A stretch of DNA of 64,000 nt, taken from contig SKCR01033469.1 in the NCBI GenBank assembly GCA_019454045.1, forward strand, positions 310,001 to 374,000, read 5' to 3'. This DNA comes from Zanthoxylum bungeanum (lineage: Eukaryota; Streptophyta; Magnoliopsida; Sapindales; Rutaceae). The translations under genes and the position numbers were made by a program. Numbering within the stretch: the first letter of the stretch is position 1; each line of letters starts with the position of its first letter. The notes beneath the pieces were generated by a model. It was not told the origin of the DNA. It ran no database searches and saw nothing but the letters and a program-made list of their open reading frames with translations. Of this stretch, positions 23,056 to 35,130 are shown one piece after another.

Positions 23056-23229
23056 CCACTGCCTAATCTGACCGAGAGTTTTGTTGTTGAGTTTATTTCA
23101 GTCAATCTCTTTGATCGAATCTGATATCACTCCCTTCTCCTCGATCATATTGAACAAATCTTTACAATGCAAATAGTCTATCATTCGATACCTCAAGAGG
23201 GAGTAATTGATTGCTGTCAGCTTGATCAT
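23056..23229 (-). pseudogene. Copia element K: gag N-terminus
   Basis: From ATG at 23229 the minus strand encodes a copia gag start (MIKLTAINYSLLRYRMIDYL) and runs to the element B insertion, after which the gag frame resumes at 13979. One in-frame stop lies near 23098. With 13083-13979 and 3232-4755 this makes one minus-strand copia element. Confidence 0.8.
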
Positions 23230-23778
23230 CGCACCAGAAGAGAATCTTCAATTTTCATTTTAAGTTTAAAGTTTAAAATGAAAATAGGATAAAATTGGAA
23301 CTGATTTTCATAAATCAGAGGTCACTGTTGCATCCAGAACGGTCGAAAATGATGGATTTGACTATTCTTTGGGGCCGATTTATAAATTTCTAAAACTTCT
23401 GGGATAAAATATAAATTTCAGAGATATCAAAGGTTCGATGAAATTTACCGGGCTTGCTGGCACTCTGACACATGGCAGATGATGTGGTTGCTGATTGGAC
23501 CAGAAATACTATCGTGGAAGCTGACTGTACTGAATGACTAAACCAAAATTATGACATGGTAGCAGTTTGTACCGGAAAGGCTGACTTGGTGATGACGTGA
23601 GCTGACTGTACCGGTATTGCTAATGTGGCAGATGACTGTACCAGAAATTTTGACATGGCGATTACGTGGCAGATGATTGTACCGGATCTGATGACGTGTC
23701 GATGAAATGGCTGATGATTGTACCAGAAATGCTGATATGTGAGCTGATTGTACCGGAATTACTGAAGTGGCAAATGAC
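23230..23778 (-). repeat. Element K leader with degenerate minisatellite
   Basis: This is the 5' leader side of element K. 23480-23778 holds about ten degenerate copies of a 25-40 base unit built from GCTGA(C/T)TGTACCGGAA and GACGTGGCA words. 23230-23480 is AT-rich with no recognisable gene. No copia PBS or LTR is visible before element C begins at 23779. Confidence 0.55.
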
Positions 23779-24439
23779 TATAAGAGCCAAATTTGGGCCA
23801 ATGTTATAATCATCTTTTCACCTCATTACCAATGACAAATAGAGCCCAAATCCTCCAAACAATATCCCGACCTTGTTTGGGCTAATGACCCAATTCGCTT
23901 TCGAGGCCCAATTTTAGTCAAACCCCGCATTGCATCCCAATTTCCAACACTTCCTCAACCGAAAACACCACTTCATAATTAAATTATTCTCCATATAATT
24001 AGATGCCACAACCCCGAAAGATGAACGTTTAACATATTAGTAGGGCCCACCATTATAAATGCGGTCCCTATTCCAACTAAATAGACTATACTTTAGCCTT
24101 TAAAAAGAATCTTAATTCAGATTATGATTCATTGAAACTTAAGAATTCCAATTCCAAGCTTAAACATTCTAACCTTAACCTCTCAAAGCCTCTCACCCTT
24201 TGAACAACGGCTCACCACCCTCACGGCAGTTTACGGAGGTCAAGGTAACTTATAACCTTGCTATTCCATTATTTACCGTTCGTCTTCACTACTGACTTGA
24301 GTGTTGGAGCGCCTACGACGCCTACAACACCGGTGGGAAGAAACTCCCCGCTCACTCTATCCTTTTTTTTGCAAGATTGCTAGTACCCCCATCATATAAA
24401 TTCTCGATTGTGGACCTCAGGTAAAAACTAGCGTCTACA
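23779..24439 (+). repeat. Element C 5' LTR
   Basis: Begins TATAAGAGCCAAATTTGG, like element A, and ends GCGTCTACA. It shares GACTTGAG.GTTGGAGCGCCTACG with A. Splice-like signals are at the same places: CAAG|GTAACT at 24245 and a T-tract with GCAAG ending at 24375. Confidence 0.75.
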
Positions 24440-24440
24440 A

Positions 24441-24461
24441 TTTGGCGCCCATCATGGGGCC
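24441..24461 (+). other. Element C primer-binding site
   Basis: TTTGGCGCCCATCATGGGGC follows the LTR end; it is equivalent to the site in element A at 6894. Confidence 0.7.
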
Positions 24462-24493
24462 TTAGTCTACGATCCTTACAAACACAACTACTA

Positions 24494-25816
24494 ATGGCTT
24501 CAAGCAGCGAGCAGACGCCAGATCTGTAATCACACAATTGGCTATTCTCCAAGAACGGTTGCGACCATTGAAAGAAGAAAACTTGGCCATACGAAGCTCC
24601 AATACTAATCTCCAGAAGCAATTGGAATAAATTTCTTCAACCTCCCAACGGCGTGAGGCTACAGATCACCCAAATAATCCTACCATTCAATCCAATCTCT
24701 TGGAAACATTCAACAATGTTGCAAGTGACAATCTGTCATCAGACGACCATCACCAAAGAAGCCAACACACCACTCCAACTGACCAAGCACAACAAGTCAC
24801 CTCCACCATGCATAAGGAAATGCAGGAGTTTAAAGATGTAATTTTATCCAGCCTACCTGGTGTCAGACTACCAGGAAGGAAAAGCTGAGCCAACATAATT
24901 TCGAACACTCCTTTTTTTGGGGACCATCACTTTCATTGAACTCCCACGAAAGTCCAGGCCACTAGATATGAAGCTGTATGATGGATCCGTCGACTCAGAC
25001 GACCATGTGGTCCATTACAAATACAAGATGATGTCGACATGACTGGCTCCTCATCAATGGGAAGCTGGAATGTGCAAAGGAGTTGGAGAGACACTGGCAG
25101 GCCCAACCTTCACCTGGTTCATCAATATACCTTATCTGACTATTGGGTTGTATCAAGAACTAGCTGACACGTTTGTGGAGCACTTTGCCAGCTCTTGTAA
25201 ACTTGAGAAAACCACTGACGACCTTATCGTAATTCATTGGTAAAAATGAGAATATTTGTGAGGCTACGTAGCACGTTTCAACAAAGAGAGGATATCCATT
25301 TCGAATCTCTACCAGCCGACTGTGATTAAAGCATTCAGGAATGGGCTACTAGTAGATAGTGGACTTTATAAGAAGCTGACAAAAATGTGATGCTACACTA
25401 TAGATCAAGTAATGGCCCGAGCCCAAATCGAAATAAGATAGGAGGAATATAAAAGTAATAAGAAGAGAGGAATTTCCTCCAGTCTACAATAAGATAGAAT
25501 ACTGAATCCTCCCAAGTGACCCAAAGAATTCACTCCCAAAGGTCTGCGGTCAATAGACGGTAGGGTTAATCAAAGAAGGGACCATCGCCCTCTTAACCGA
25601 GATTTTAATCACCAACCCTTACCATACAGGATCCAAAACTTCCAGACTATAATTTCACCATTTCTCCAAGAGAACTGGTCTTAGTCCTCAAGAAGATGGG
25701 GAACGAAGTTAAATTACCCCACGCTCCAGAGACGGTTCTACCAGGAAAGACACAAGTAGATGCTGTGGATTCCATCGCGACTATGGCCATACGATAGCTG
25801 ACTGTGTGGCCCTGAG
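24494..25816 (+). pseudogene. Element C gag (Tat-like, broken)
   Basis: The start ATGGCTTCAAGCAGCGAGCA is followed by a coiled-coil-like N-part with stops (from about 24522). The retrotransposon gag core is clear at about 25110-25400: PTFTWFINIPY, ELADTFVEHFASSCKL, VARFNKERISI and IKAFRNGLLVDSGLYKKLT. The zinc finger is at 25759-25806, CGFHRDYGHTIADC, the histidine-containing form usual in Tat/Ogre gag. Several stops and frameshifts (for example near 24522, 24886, 25240, 25390, 25435) make it non-functional. It is cut 15 bases after the finger by the next insertion. Confidence 0.75.
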
Positions 25817-26006
25817 TAGGGATGGCAATGGGCCGGGCTCGAGCCGGGCTTTGATAAACCCGGCCCGAGCCTGGCAAAATAAATTTAGGCCCGGGCCCGA
25901 TTTTTTTATAATAAAAAATTATAAATATAAAAAATTTATTATATAAAAATTTGTATTTTATAAAAAAAAATATTTAATTATTTATTTTAAGCCCGGGCCG
26001 GGCCGG
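25817..26006. mobile_element. hAT-like transposon fragment
   Basis: TAGGGATGGCAATGGG at 25817 matches the terminal repeat often seen on plant hAT elements (T/CAGGGATGGCAA). It is followed by GGGCCGGGCTCGAGCCGGGC, an AT-only core (25905-25988) and GCCCGGGCCGGGCC, so GC-rich arms enclose an AT-rich centre. The other end is not in the window because element D starts at 26007. The preceding eight bases GCCCTGAG would be the target duplication. Confidence 0.5.
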
Positions 26007-28027
26007 TGATGAGTGGTAAATGTATCACTATTTCCCACTCCTTTGACCTAATATTTTGTATAGTTTCTTGAGTTTTGTGAAAATTTTGATATGTTTTGTG
26101 TTATTTTGTAGATGAATAAAGTTTCAGGACTCTCTAGAATCAAATCAGTGAAAAACAGATAAAAGGGCAAAAATATCATTTGGCGCGTCGTGACGCGCAG
26201 CCTACGTGGCGACCACTAATGTGCGTCGGGAGCCTGCTAAAATGCATCGAGACACGTGTCAAAATTTAAGAAGTTTGATCTTGCTAACGTGCACCGATCT
26301 TGCTAACGTGCGCCTGCCACGTGTCATCATCACATCCTGCCGACAATCGCCATCGCCATGTGTCATCCATGTGTCAGCCACGTGGCATCCATATCACTCA
26401 CTTACCAAGTCAGCGTGCCATGTGTCAGCCACATCATCATCAGCCAATCATCTCGTGACACATGTCGAAATCACACAGTGCCGACAATAAACATCACCAT
26501 GTGTCGCCACGTCATCGCCATGTAAGCATAATTATTGGGTTAATCATCCAAATTTTCCATGTGTCAGCATTTTATTGGGCCTGTGCCGCGTCAGCAGATA
26601 AGAGATCAAAACAGCCAATGAGCGTTTGCCATGTCATTGCGTTTCAACGCGCAAAAGTTGTCGCGTCGCGACGCATGTCACATATCGACCCTTATAAATT
26701 CAGCTCGAAATTTCAATTTTAGATGTACCTTCCCTCTGAATTCTCTGATATTAACAAGGAGTTTGTATCTAGTTTATTTTAATTTCAGTTTTGTAATTAA
26801 TTTTATTTACTTTTTATAATAGTAATTTACTTTCTTTACTTTTTCAATTTTTACTATTCAGCAATGAGGAGGTAACTTCCTCCTGCTAGGGTGAAAGGTA
26901 AATCTTTTATTATTGCTATTTAGATTAATCTCCCTTAATTATTATATAATAACTACTTAAAACATGACTTAATGAGGATACCGCTATATTGGCCGGTTGG
27001 TAATTGATATTAAATTGGTGTTTTAACCTGACTTAGCAAGTATACCGCCTGGTTGGTCGGTTGGTAATTAATTATTAATTTGACTTAATCAGGTTACCGC
27101 CTATATGGCTGGTTGGTAATATCACACAAGTTAATATATTATATTAAGGGAGATATCCAAAATAGTAGTAATAAAAGTGGATCCTTTAACCCTAGCATTT
27201 TCTTTTATTGTACTTTTTCCTTTTTAATTTCTAGCATTTACTTTTCATCATTTTACTTCATGTCTTATATTTTTAAGCTTTTACTAGTTGTAAATATGTG
27301 TCGTAGCTAAGCCCGTTATCTGGGGTTGTGATGAAATCTAATATCACCGGTTTATAAGGGGTTATTTTAGAGTTTGGGTAATATAAATGTTTACTTATTA
27401 AGTCTTAAGCTTAATGCTTTTTATTAACTGGCCACTAATAAGATTGATCGGGTAAACTTAAAATAAACTTGACGAATGAATTTTAGGTTTAAGACCATAG
27501 ACTTAATAGCCCACGATCTTCTTTGACGATAAATAACCCTTTAATAGATTTCCTTACAAGATAGACATATACATGTCGGGCAAGGGTAACCTTAATTGGA
27601 ACTTAGTCTTAATGAATTCAGGTAATTTGATTAACATAGACATATGATTTAATTAGGTTACACTGGGTATTTGCATCCGACCATCGACAGAGACTTTTGC
27701 AGAATTTCGTATTCCAGGTTAGTAAACCAATATATTACACAAACATGAAATAATCACTTCATATTTAAAAAGATATTGGAAGAAATCACAACCCTAAATA
27801 GTTTTATAAATTTGAATTTTCCTTAACCTACTTTCGTGTCATTTTATTTACTTGTTTTAATTCTTATAGTCGCCACCCAATCAAACAATCAATCCATTAG
27901 ATACTTGTAAATATTTAACTTCAAAAATTGATAATAAAAGGTTTTAAGTCCTCGTGGGATCGATACTTTTATACTACTTGAACGATACATGCGCTTGCGT
28001 TATACTCGTGTGATTACGCATCGGTCA
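26007..28027 (+). repeat. Element D 5' LTR (Athila-like)
   Basis: Begins TGATGAGTGG and ends ATCGGTCA, directly before the PBS. It is a relative of the B and E LTRs in the same family. 26180-26680 is rich in CACGTG and GTCGCGACGC words, 26970-27125 holds the GCGGTATCC units, and 27300-27720 is conserved with B. The preceding GCCGG (26002-26006) would be the target duplication; the other copy is outside the window. Confidence 0.82.
26180..26680. promoter_or_regulatory. G-box and GTCGCGACGC cluster in element D LTR
   Basis: CACGTG cores occur near 26254, 26317 and 26379 with several one-base variants (CATGTGTC), together with GCGTCG.GACGC palindromes at 26184 and 26661. CACGTG is the plant G-box/ABRE core bound by bZIP and bHLH factors. 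A role as U3 enhancer is inference. Confidence 0.45.
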
Positions 28028-28028
28028 A

Positions 28029-28056
28029 GTTTTTTGCGCCATTTCCGGGGACTTAG
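28029..28056 (+). other. Element D primer-binding site
   Basis: GTTTTTTGCGCCATTTCCGG directly follows the LTR. It is a mutated form of the Athila tRNA-Asp-type site also seen in element B. Confidence 0.75.
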
Positions 28057-28277
28057 TTATCTTTCACTATTAGTTTTAGGGTTAGATACGTTACTTGTGT
28101 CTAATTTTTTTTTCTACTTATTATTTCTGTTTTCGTGTGTTTCAGGTTCTCAGACACTATATGAGACGAACCAGAAGCTTTGAACTCTGACCGCTTGACC
28201 CAGAAATTGAAAGAACCATAAAACAGTTGAGAAGGGAATGGCGAGAAGGCCAAGAAGCAAGTGTCAACATGGAACCT

Positions 28278-30502
28278 TGACCGGCGTGAACACACACGTA
28301 TAACGCAAGCGCACGTATCGTTCAAGTAATATAATAATATCGATCCCACGAGGACTTAATTCCTATTGTTGTTATTATTTATTGATACTATTTATTTACA
28401 GGTATCTAATTATAGGGAGAATGGAATTGATTGCTTTTGGTTGGTTGAATGTGGATTTGCTAATTAAAATAAAAACAGACTCAAAAGAAAATACTAAGGA
28501 AAATAAAAGAAAAGACTCAAAGATCTAGGGTCGTGACTCCACACAATATTATTATAAAGATGAATTGATTTTCTTATATATGTGTAATAAATTAGTTTGC
28601 TAACCTGGAACACGAAGATATGCAAAAGCCTCTGTCGATGGTCAGATGCAAATACCCAGTATAACCCAATTGAACCATATGTCTATGTCAACAAAATTAC
28701 CTGGATTCATTAAGATTAAGTTCCAATTATGGCAACACCCGCCCGACAGGTATATGTCTATCCTGTAAGGAAATCTATTAAAGGGTTATCTATCCTCAAG
28801 GTAGATAGTGGGCTATTGAATCTAAGGCTGAAACTTAAAATCCCTATGTCTAGTTCATTTTAAGTTTACCACATCAATCTTATTGGTGATCAGACAACAA
28901 GAAGCATTAAGCTTAAGACTCAATAAACAAACTAAAGATTTACCCAATAAATAATTAAATCAATTATTAAGCCTAGTAATATTGTGTTTCATCACTTCCC
29001 TAGAATAAAAATAAAATGCTGGGGGTTAGGGGATCCACTTTTAGAAATCTCAAATTATTATAATATGGAAATTGCCAGTATTATCCAATTAAGTTGAACC
29101 AGCCATAAAGGAGGTGTTATTATTTATCCATAAACCAGCCATATAGACGGTAATTATCTGTCACCTAAAGACCAGCCATATAGGCGGTGTCACATTATGT
29201 TATATAATTAAAACCAGCCATTAAGGCGGAATCAACTTTTAATTCATATTATTAAATTACAATTTCCATATTATAATTTAAGTGAGATTAATCTACCTTT
29301 ACTATTTCTAATTTAGAAATCTCCCTTATTATAATATATAAATCTGTGTGATATTTACCAACCAGCCATATAGGCGGTATCCTGATTAAGTCAAATTAAT
29401 AATTAATTACCAACCGACCAACCAGGCGGTATCCTCATTAAGTCAGGTTAAAACCAGTTTAAAAATAATTACCAACCGACCAATATAGCGGTATCCTTAT
29501 TAAGTCAGGTTTTAAATAATTTTTATATTATAATTAAGGGAGATTAATCTAAATTATAAAAGTAAAAAGTTTCACATTTACCCCAGCAGTAAATTAACTA
29601 CTGAACATAAAAGAACAAAAAGAAAAGAAAATAAATTTTATTACAAAAAGTAAAAGTGCATAATTAAAAATACTAAAAGTAAAAATGCTTAATTTAAATT
29701 ACAAAAACTTAAACACACAAGATGCAATCCTTAAAGTCCTTACAAAACTCAAGGAAGGCATGATTTGAATTCTGACATCGAGCTGAATTTATAGGCGTCA
29801 ATAGGGGTCGGGCGTCGCGACGCTCAAGGTTTTTCGCGTCGCGATGCGCCACGTGTCGCTTTTCTATTCGTCGACTTCAGATTCTTTATCTGACACGTGG
29901 AAATCCGGATAAGATGATAAGGTGACACGTGGCAAGGCGACTGGCAACTCAATGATTGTGCTGACGTGGCGATGATGTGGCGAAAGTGATTGTCAGCACC
30001 TTAGGATTGACCCACGTGGCACTTTATGATTGGCTGATGATGACGTGGCGGTGGCATGGCTTGTTGACTCGGTCAACTGATGATGTGGACGCTAACGTGG
30101 AGTGACACGTGGCGATGGCGACTGTCGGCACCGTAGGATGATGACACATGGCACGACACACGTTAGCAGATCGGTTGTGATGGTGACACGTGTCACGGCG
30201 CACGTTAGCAAAGTCAAACTTCTCAAATTCTGACTTGTGGACCTGGCGTATATTAGCAAGTCTTGGTGCATGTTAGGCGTCGCGACGCGCAAGGCTTTCC
30301 GCGTTACGATGCGAACAAATTACAAAAATGCCATTTTCATCATTTTTCACTGTTTTGGCTCCAAATCACCTCCAGAATGTCCTGAAACTTTATTTATCTA
30401 CAAAATAATACAAAACACATCAAAATATTCACAAAACTCAAGAAACTATACAAAATATTAGGTTAATTGAGTGGGAAATAGTGATACATTTACCACTCAT
30501 CA
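28278..30502 (-). mobile_element. Solo LTR E (Athila-like) with TSD AACCT
   Basis: Bounded by TGACCGGCG and ACTCATCA and flanked by a perfect target duplication AACCT (28273-28277 and 30503-30507). The gag frame of element D resumes after it. No interior is present, so this is an LTR-LTR recombination product. It is in the opposite orientation to D. The GCGGTATCC/GGCGG unit is expanded to about seven copies (29090-29490). Confidence 0.9.
29810..30300. promoter_or_regulatory. G-box array in solo LTR E
   Basis: Six CACGTG cores occur within about 350 bases (near 29851, 29896, 29924, 30013, 30105, 30187), including the perfect palindrome GTGACACGTGTCAC at 30183-30196. GCGTCGCGA(C/T)GC words flank the array at 29813, 29837 and 30284. 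The array lies in the U3-like half of the LTR as read on the minus strand. Regulatory function is inference. Confidence 0.5.
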
Positions 30503-33189
30503 AACCTGAACCTTTAGAAGTTGCTCCACCAATTCCCATTCGAGACAGAACCATTCCGGTGGTTGACGGCTTCATTTCCTGTATTGTACTTCCTCCTTTA
30601 CCAGCAAATGCGTGTGACATCAAAACATGCATTCAGATGATTCAGCAGTCAGTTCAGTTTGGGAGGAATGCAACTGAAGATCCTAATGCCCACATCATCA
30701 ACTTCCTGGAAGTTTACGACACTGTTAATTACAATCGAGGAGCTGAAGAAGCAATGAGACTGTGGGTTTTCCCATATTCCTTGAAAGACAAAGCTAAAGC
30801 TTGGCTACATTCACTACCAGTAGGTTCCATTACAAATTGGAACACTCTAGCCACTAAATTCCTTGCAAAGTATTTTCCACCAGCCAGAACAACAAAACTG
30901 AGGAATGACATCACATCATTTATACAACATGACTCGGAAACTCTCTACGAAGCTTGGGAAAGGTACAAAGATTTGCTCCGGAAATGTCCTCTCCATGAGA
31001 TTCCAAAATGGCTTCAAGTCCAAACTTTCTATAATGGACTTTCTGGACTGATGGGAACCACAATTGATGCTGCTGCTGGAGGAGCTTTAATGGCAAAAGT
31101 AGAAGATCAAGCCTAGGACTTAATCGAAGAAATGGCTAACAACAATTCCTTGTGGCCAATAGAAAGGAGCATGATTCAAAGAATTGCAGGAATTTATGAA
31201 GTTGGAGCCAACACTACAGTAAATGCCAAGCTGGACCAGATATGCAAATTCTTGGAAACTCTTAGCATGCAAAGAAATATTGGATCCATAAGTTCACCTT
31301 ATGGAGGAGGACCAGAGCCAAACCAACAAGAAGAGACTGTGAATTATGTCAACAATTTCAATAGTCAGGGGAACAATCCATAATCCAACACCTACAACCC
31401 ACGGTGGATAAATCATCTTAATTTTTCATGGAGCAACAACTCAGGGCAAAAGAACAATCCACCACTTGGATTCCAACACCAAAATAAAGGCCAAGAGCAT
31501 GAAAAAGATCCAGAAATGAAAGAATGGATTACAGAGATGTTCAAAAAGCAACAAGTAGCATACGATGCTATATTTCAAAGCCAATCTGCCTCTAATAAAG
31601 CACTATAGAATCAAATTGGACAAATGGCCAATGCTCAGAGTTACAGACCGCCAGGAAATCTTCCCAGCAATAGAGAACCAAATCCAAGGAACCGAAGGAA
31701 GGAACAATGTCAAGCCATTACCTTGAAAAGCGGTACTGAAATCAACAAAGATGTTGGAATCAAGGCAACTATTGAAGAAATTCCAAAAGATGCAATCCCA
31801 CAGATGGAGGAAATAGAAGCAAAGGGAAAAGATCAAATCACTCCACCTCCACCTTTTCCACAGCGTCTTCAGAAAAAAAAACTGGATAAGTAGTTTGCTC
31901 GATTCTTAGAGGTGTTCAAAAAGCTGCATATCAACATTCCATTCGCAGAAGCCTTGGAAGAAATGCCCAGCTATGTCAAATTCATGAAATACATTCTTTC
32001 ACGAAAACAGAGATTATGAGATTATGAGATAGTAGCATTGACGGAAGAATGTAGCGCCATCATTCAGAGGAAACTTCCCCCAAAGTTGAAAGATCTTGGT
32101 AGTTTCACTGTCCCATGAACCATTGGAGAACATTATATCGGTAAGGCTTTATGTGATTTAGGTGCCAGTGTTAATTTGATGCCTTTTTCTATTTGCAGGA
32201 AACTGCAAATTGGAGAAGCAATGCCTACCTCAGTCTCTCTGCAACTTGCTGATCGGACACTTGCATTTCCGAGAGGAGTGGTTGAAGATGTGCTGGTCAA
32301 AGTCGACAAACTTATTCTCCCAGTAGATTTCATTATCCTTGACATGGAAGAAGACAAAGATGTACCTATCATCCTTGGAAGACCATTCTTGGCTACATGT
32401 CGAACTGTTATTGATGTACAAAAAATAGAACTAACCATGAAAGTTCAGGACCAAGAAGTTACCTTTAATATTTTCAAAGCCATGAAATTCCCAAGTGATG
32501 AAAAAGAGGAAGAATGTTTCAGAGTTGATGTTGTTGATAGTATCATCCAGGATACTGAGCCACCTCCCACAGATAAACTTGAAGCTTGCATCACTAACAT
32601 GACTGACAGCGAGCTAGATGCTGAAATCCTGGAATGTATCAACTATCTTGACAAACCATTTCGTTTCAAATCGACACCACCAGTTGAAAGTCTGGAACTA
32701 TCAAAGAAGGAGAAAATCAAGCCCTCAATTGAAGAACCACCACAGTTGGAGCTGAAGCTACTGCCGAGCCATCTCATGTATGCATTCCTTGGAAACTCTT
32801 CTGAATTACCTGTGATTATTTCTTCTTCGCTAATATTGGAGCATGAAGAAAAGTTGTTGAGAGTGTTAAGAGAACAAAAGAAAGCCATTGGCTGGACTAT
32901 AGCTGACATTCGAGTCATTAGTCCATCATTTTGCATGCACAAGATTCTGATGAACGATGAGTACAAACCCACAGTGGAGCATCAACGAAGACTAAATCTA
33001 ATCATGAAGGAGGTCGTGAAGAAAGAAATTATCAAATGGTTGGATGCTGGCATCATTTACCCCATCTCAGACAGCACTTGGGTGAGTCCTATACAGTATG
33101 TACTGAAGAAATGAGGAATAACTGTAGTCATAAATGAAAAGAACGAGCTGATTCCAACAAGAACTGTGACTGGATGGAGAGTATGCATG

Positions 33190-35115
33190 TGTTGGATAAT
33201 TATGACCCATAACGTCACTATTTGTAAAAGACATTGTAGTTTTTGTACAAATTAACTATGTGACAATGGAAATTGCATTTTATCATTTTGTAATTTGATT
33301 ACTTAAATATATAAATGATAAAAGTCCTTATGATTAGTTCCGGATTATAAGATATAAGACAATATCAATCCATAAAGGTTTAATCATTAAATATCCCTAG
33401 TCGTAGTATTATCGAGACTGGACATCGATAATGCGGAATAGACTAGTATTTCACTTGTGCGTGTTATGGAAGCGTAACAACATAGTTCTCATATATTTAA
33501 GTATTGGGTACTTATGCAAGTGTGATAAGAGGTTGTGTTTACCGATGGTACGGAAACAGCTTCGCTCTGGATAGACCCATCGGAATCCCATTGGTAGTAT
33601 GACTATGTGTCTATGGGAATCCGCATCAGGGTAGGTGTTTTTTGGTCTTCACCTGAGACTTGCATCGCTAGTACTTGCGACAACCAATACGCTTTGGTTT
33701 TGGTCATCCAGGACTTTAACAGGTTCTGTGTACGCCTCTTCTGGGTTTGTTGAGAATCGTAGTGTATTGGGTGTGATGTCAAGACGAGATTATCACTTCA
33801 GTCATATGGAGATGAGGCATGGATATATAACTGGTACTCTAATGGGTTGCAACCAACGGGATAATATGACAATGTCATGATTATCCGATTAAAGAGAGTA
33901 ATTGCTTGGGATCCGATATATGCTTCGTACGGAGCAGACACTTTTCCAGCCCCAGGTCTTGCATGTGACATCCGATACTGGATCGCAATACGCAATACTA
34001 CGTATACTACTCCTGACAAAGATTATATATTCCTTTAAGAATATTTCTGGAGAATTGGGTAGGCACGATGCTTTGCTAGAAGCCAACCATATCTCGTAAA
34101 TCGGTAAGAACATCGTACCGGGTACGTACGTGTTCGGATAGTCCGACAACCAGATTAACTGCCAACATATCCAGGGATCTCATGGGTCACTTCCCGAAGA
34201 TTCATCGATGACGTATGATTCGAACATAATTAATCTAGGATAAATTGCGGAGAGATTTTATCTGGGATAAAATACTATTAGAAGAGATAGAACGATTAAT
34301 TTGGAATTAATCGATAAAATAATATATTCGATATATTAAATGAAATTAGATTTCATAACGGAATTAAAATTGGATTTTAATTTGGGCGAACAAATTAATT
34401 TAGAATTTATTCGTGAGCGATGTGAATAGTAATTTTGCTAGACATAATTATTTAATTAAATTTTGATTTAATTACGTCGCAACGGAAAATTCGTTAATTA
34501 GGAATTAACGAACCCGAGCCCGGAATGTGTTTGCGGACCCACTCAGATTTTGAATTTAGTGGGGCCCACAAGTCACATCGCAAGTCACATCGTAAGTCAC
34601 TTTAGTGATGGAAGTCATGTCACCTTTTTATGATTGACATCTAGTCACTATTGGTGATGGGAATAGTTGGAAGCTTTAATTGATTTTTCCCTCCATTTTT
34701 TGGTAAAGCCTTTTTGGAAAAGGATATACCATTTTTGCCTTTGACTTTTCATAACTAGTATTTTGTTTTAGAAACAAAACAAAGAAAAACAAAAACTCTC
34801 TCTTTCTTTCTCACCTTGGCCGAATACTACAAGCATTTACAAGGAAATTTTGAAGCAATTTTTCCTAAGCTAGCACTTGAAGAATCATATCAAAGTGATA
34901 GGTAAACCAATCCCAAGAACTTGGAATCCATTTCAAAGCTTGGAGCTTGAACATCAACATTCAAAGAGGAGATCTTGGAGGACTTCTCAAAGGAAATTTT
35001 TGTTCTACACGCATCCTACAATCGTTCTTTGTAAGTATCTTTCCGTCATTCTTACTTATTGTATTCACATGTTTTATGCTTAATATGATCTTGGGATGAC
35101 CTTAGAAACCCAACA
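33190..35115 (+). repeat. Element F 5' LTR (F1)
   Basis: Starts TGTTGGATAATTATGACCCA and ends AAACCCAACA. Compared with F2, about ten bases differ over the first 285 by eye. The downstream part carries CTCTCTCTTTCTTTCTCACC (leader) and the donor-like GTAAGTAT at 35031. Confidence 0.9.
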
Positions 35116-35116
35116 A

Positions 35117-35130
35117 TGGTATCATGGAGC
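35117..35130 (+). other. Element F primer-binding site
   Basis: TGGTATCATGGAGC is one or two bases from TGGTATCAGAGC, the initiator tRNA-Met site used by most plant copia elements. It is repeated at 42436 (H), 45953 (G, TGGTATCGGAGC) and 58493 (I, TGGCATCTAGAGC). Confidence 0.85.

Larger units (their letters stand above)
23779..25816 (+). mobile_element. Element C: 5' part of a Tat-like Ty3/gypsy element
   Basis: A 5' LTR, a PBS and gag up to the zinc finger are present, then the element is broken at 25817 by the hAT-like fragment. The remainder and the 3' LTR must lie beyond the window. It shares LTR and gag-start similarity with element A and is the likely autonomous-type relative. It sits in the leader of element K; the target duplication cannot be checked from one end (the preceding bases are ATGAC). 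Confidence 0.75.
28161..33189 (+). pseudogene. Element D gag, protease and start of RT (interrupted by LTR E and copia F)
   Basis: Gag starts at ATG 28161 (MRRTRS), meets a stop after nine codons and is split by solo LTR E (28278-30502). It continues from 30508: gag core at 30510-31116 (FPYSLKDKAKAWLHSLPVGS), linker, protease near 32150-32215 (CDLGASVNLMPFS, read across a frameshift), a long open spacer (32176-33114), and the first RT residues (VEHQRRLN, VKKEIIKWLDAGIIYPISDS). RT continues, frameshifted, to TVTGWRVCM at 33189, where copia LTR F1 begins. Stops lie near 28188, 31114, 31382, 31607, 31892 and 32018. RT and integrase beyond this lie outside the window. Confidence 0.85.

Noticed and set aside
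28278..30502. E as the 3' LTR of element D
   Set aside because: It is in the opposite orientation, has its own perfect AACCT duplication, and D gag continues on both sides.
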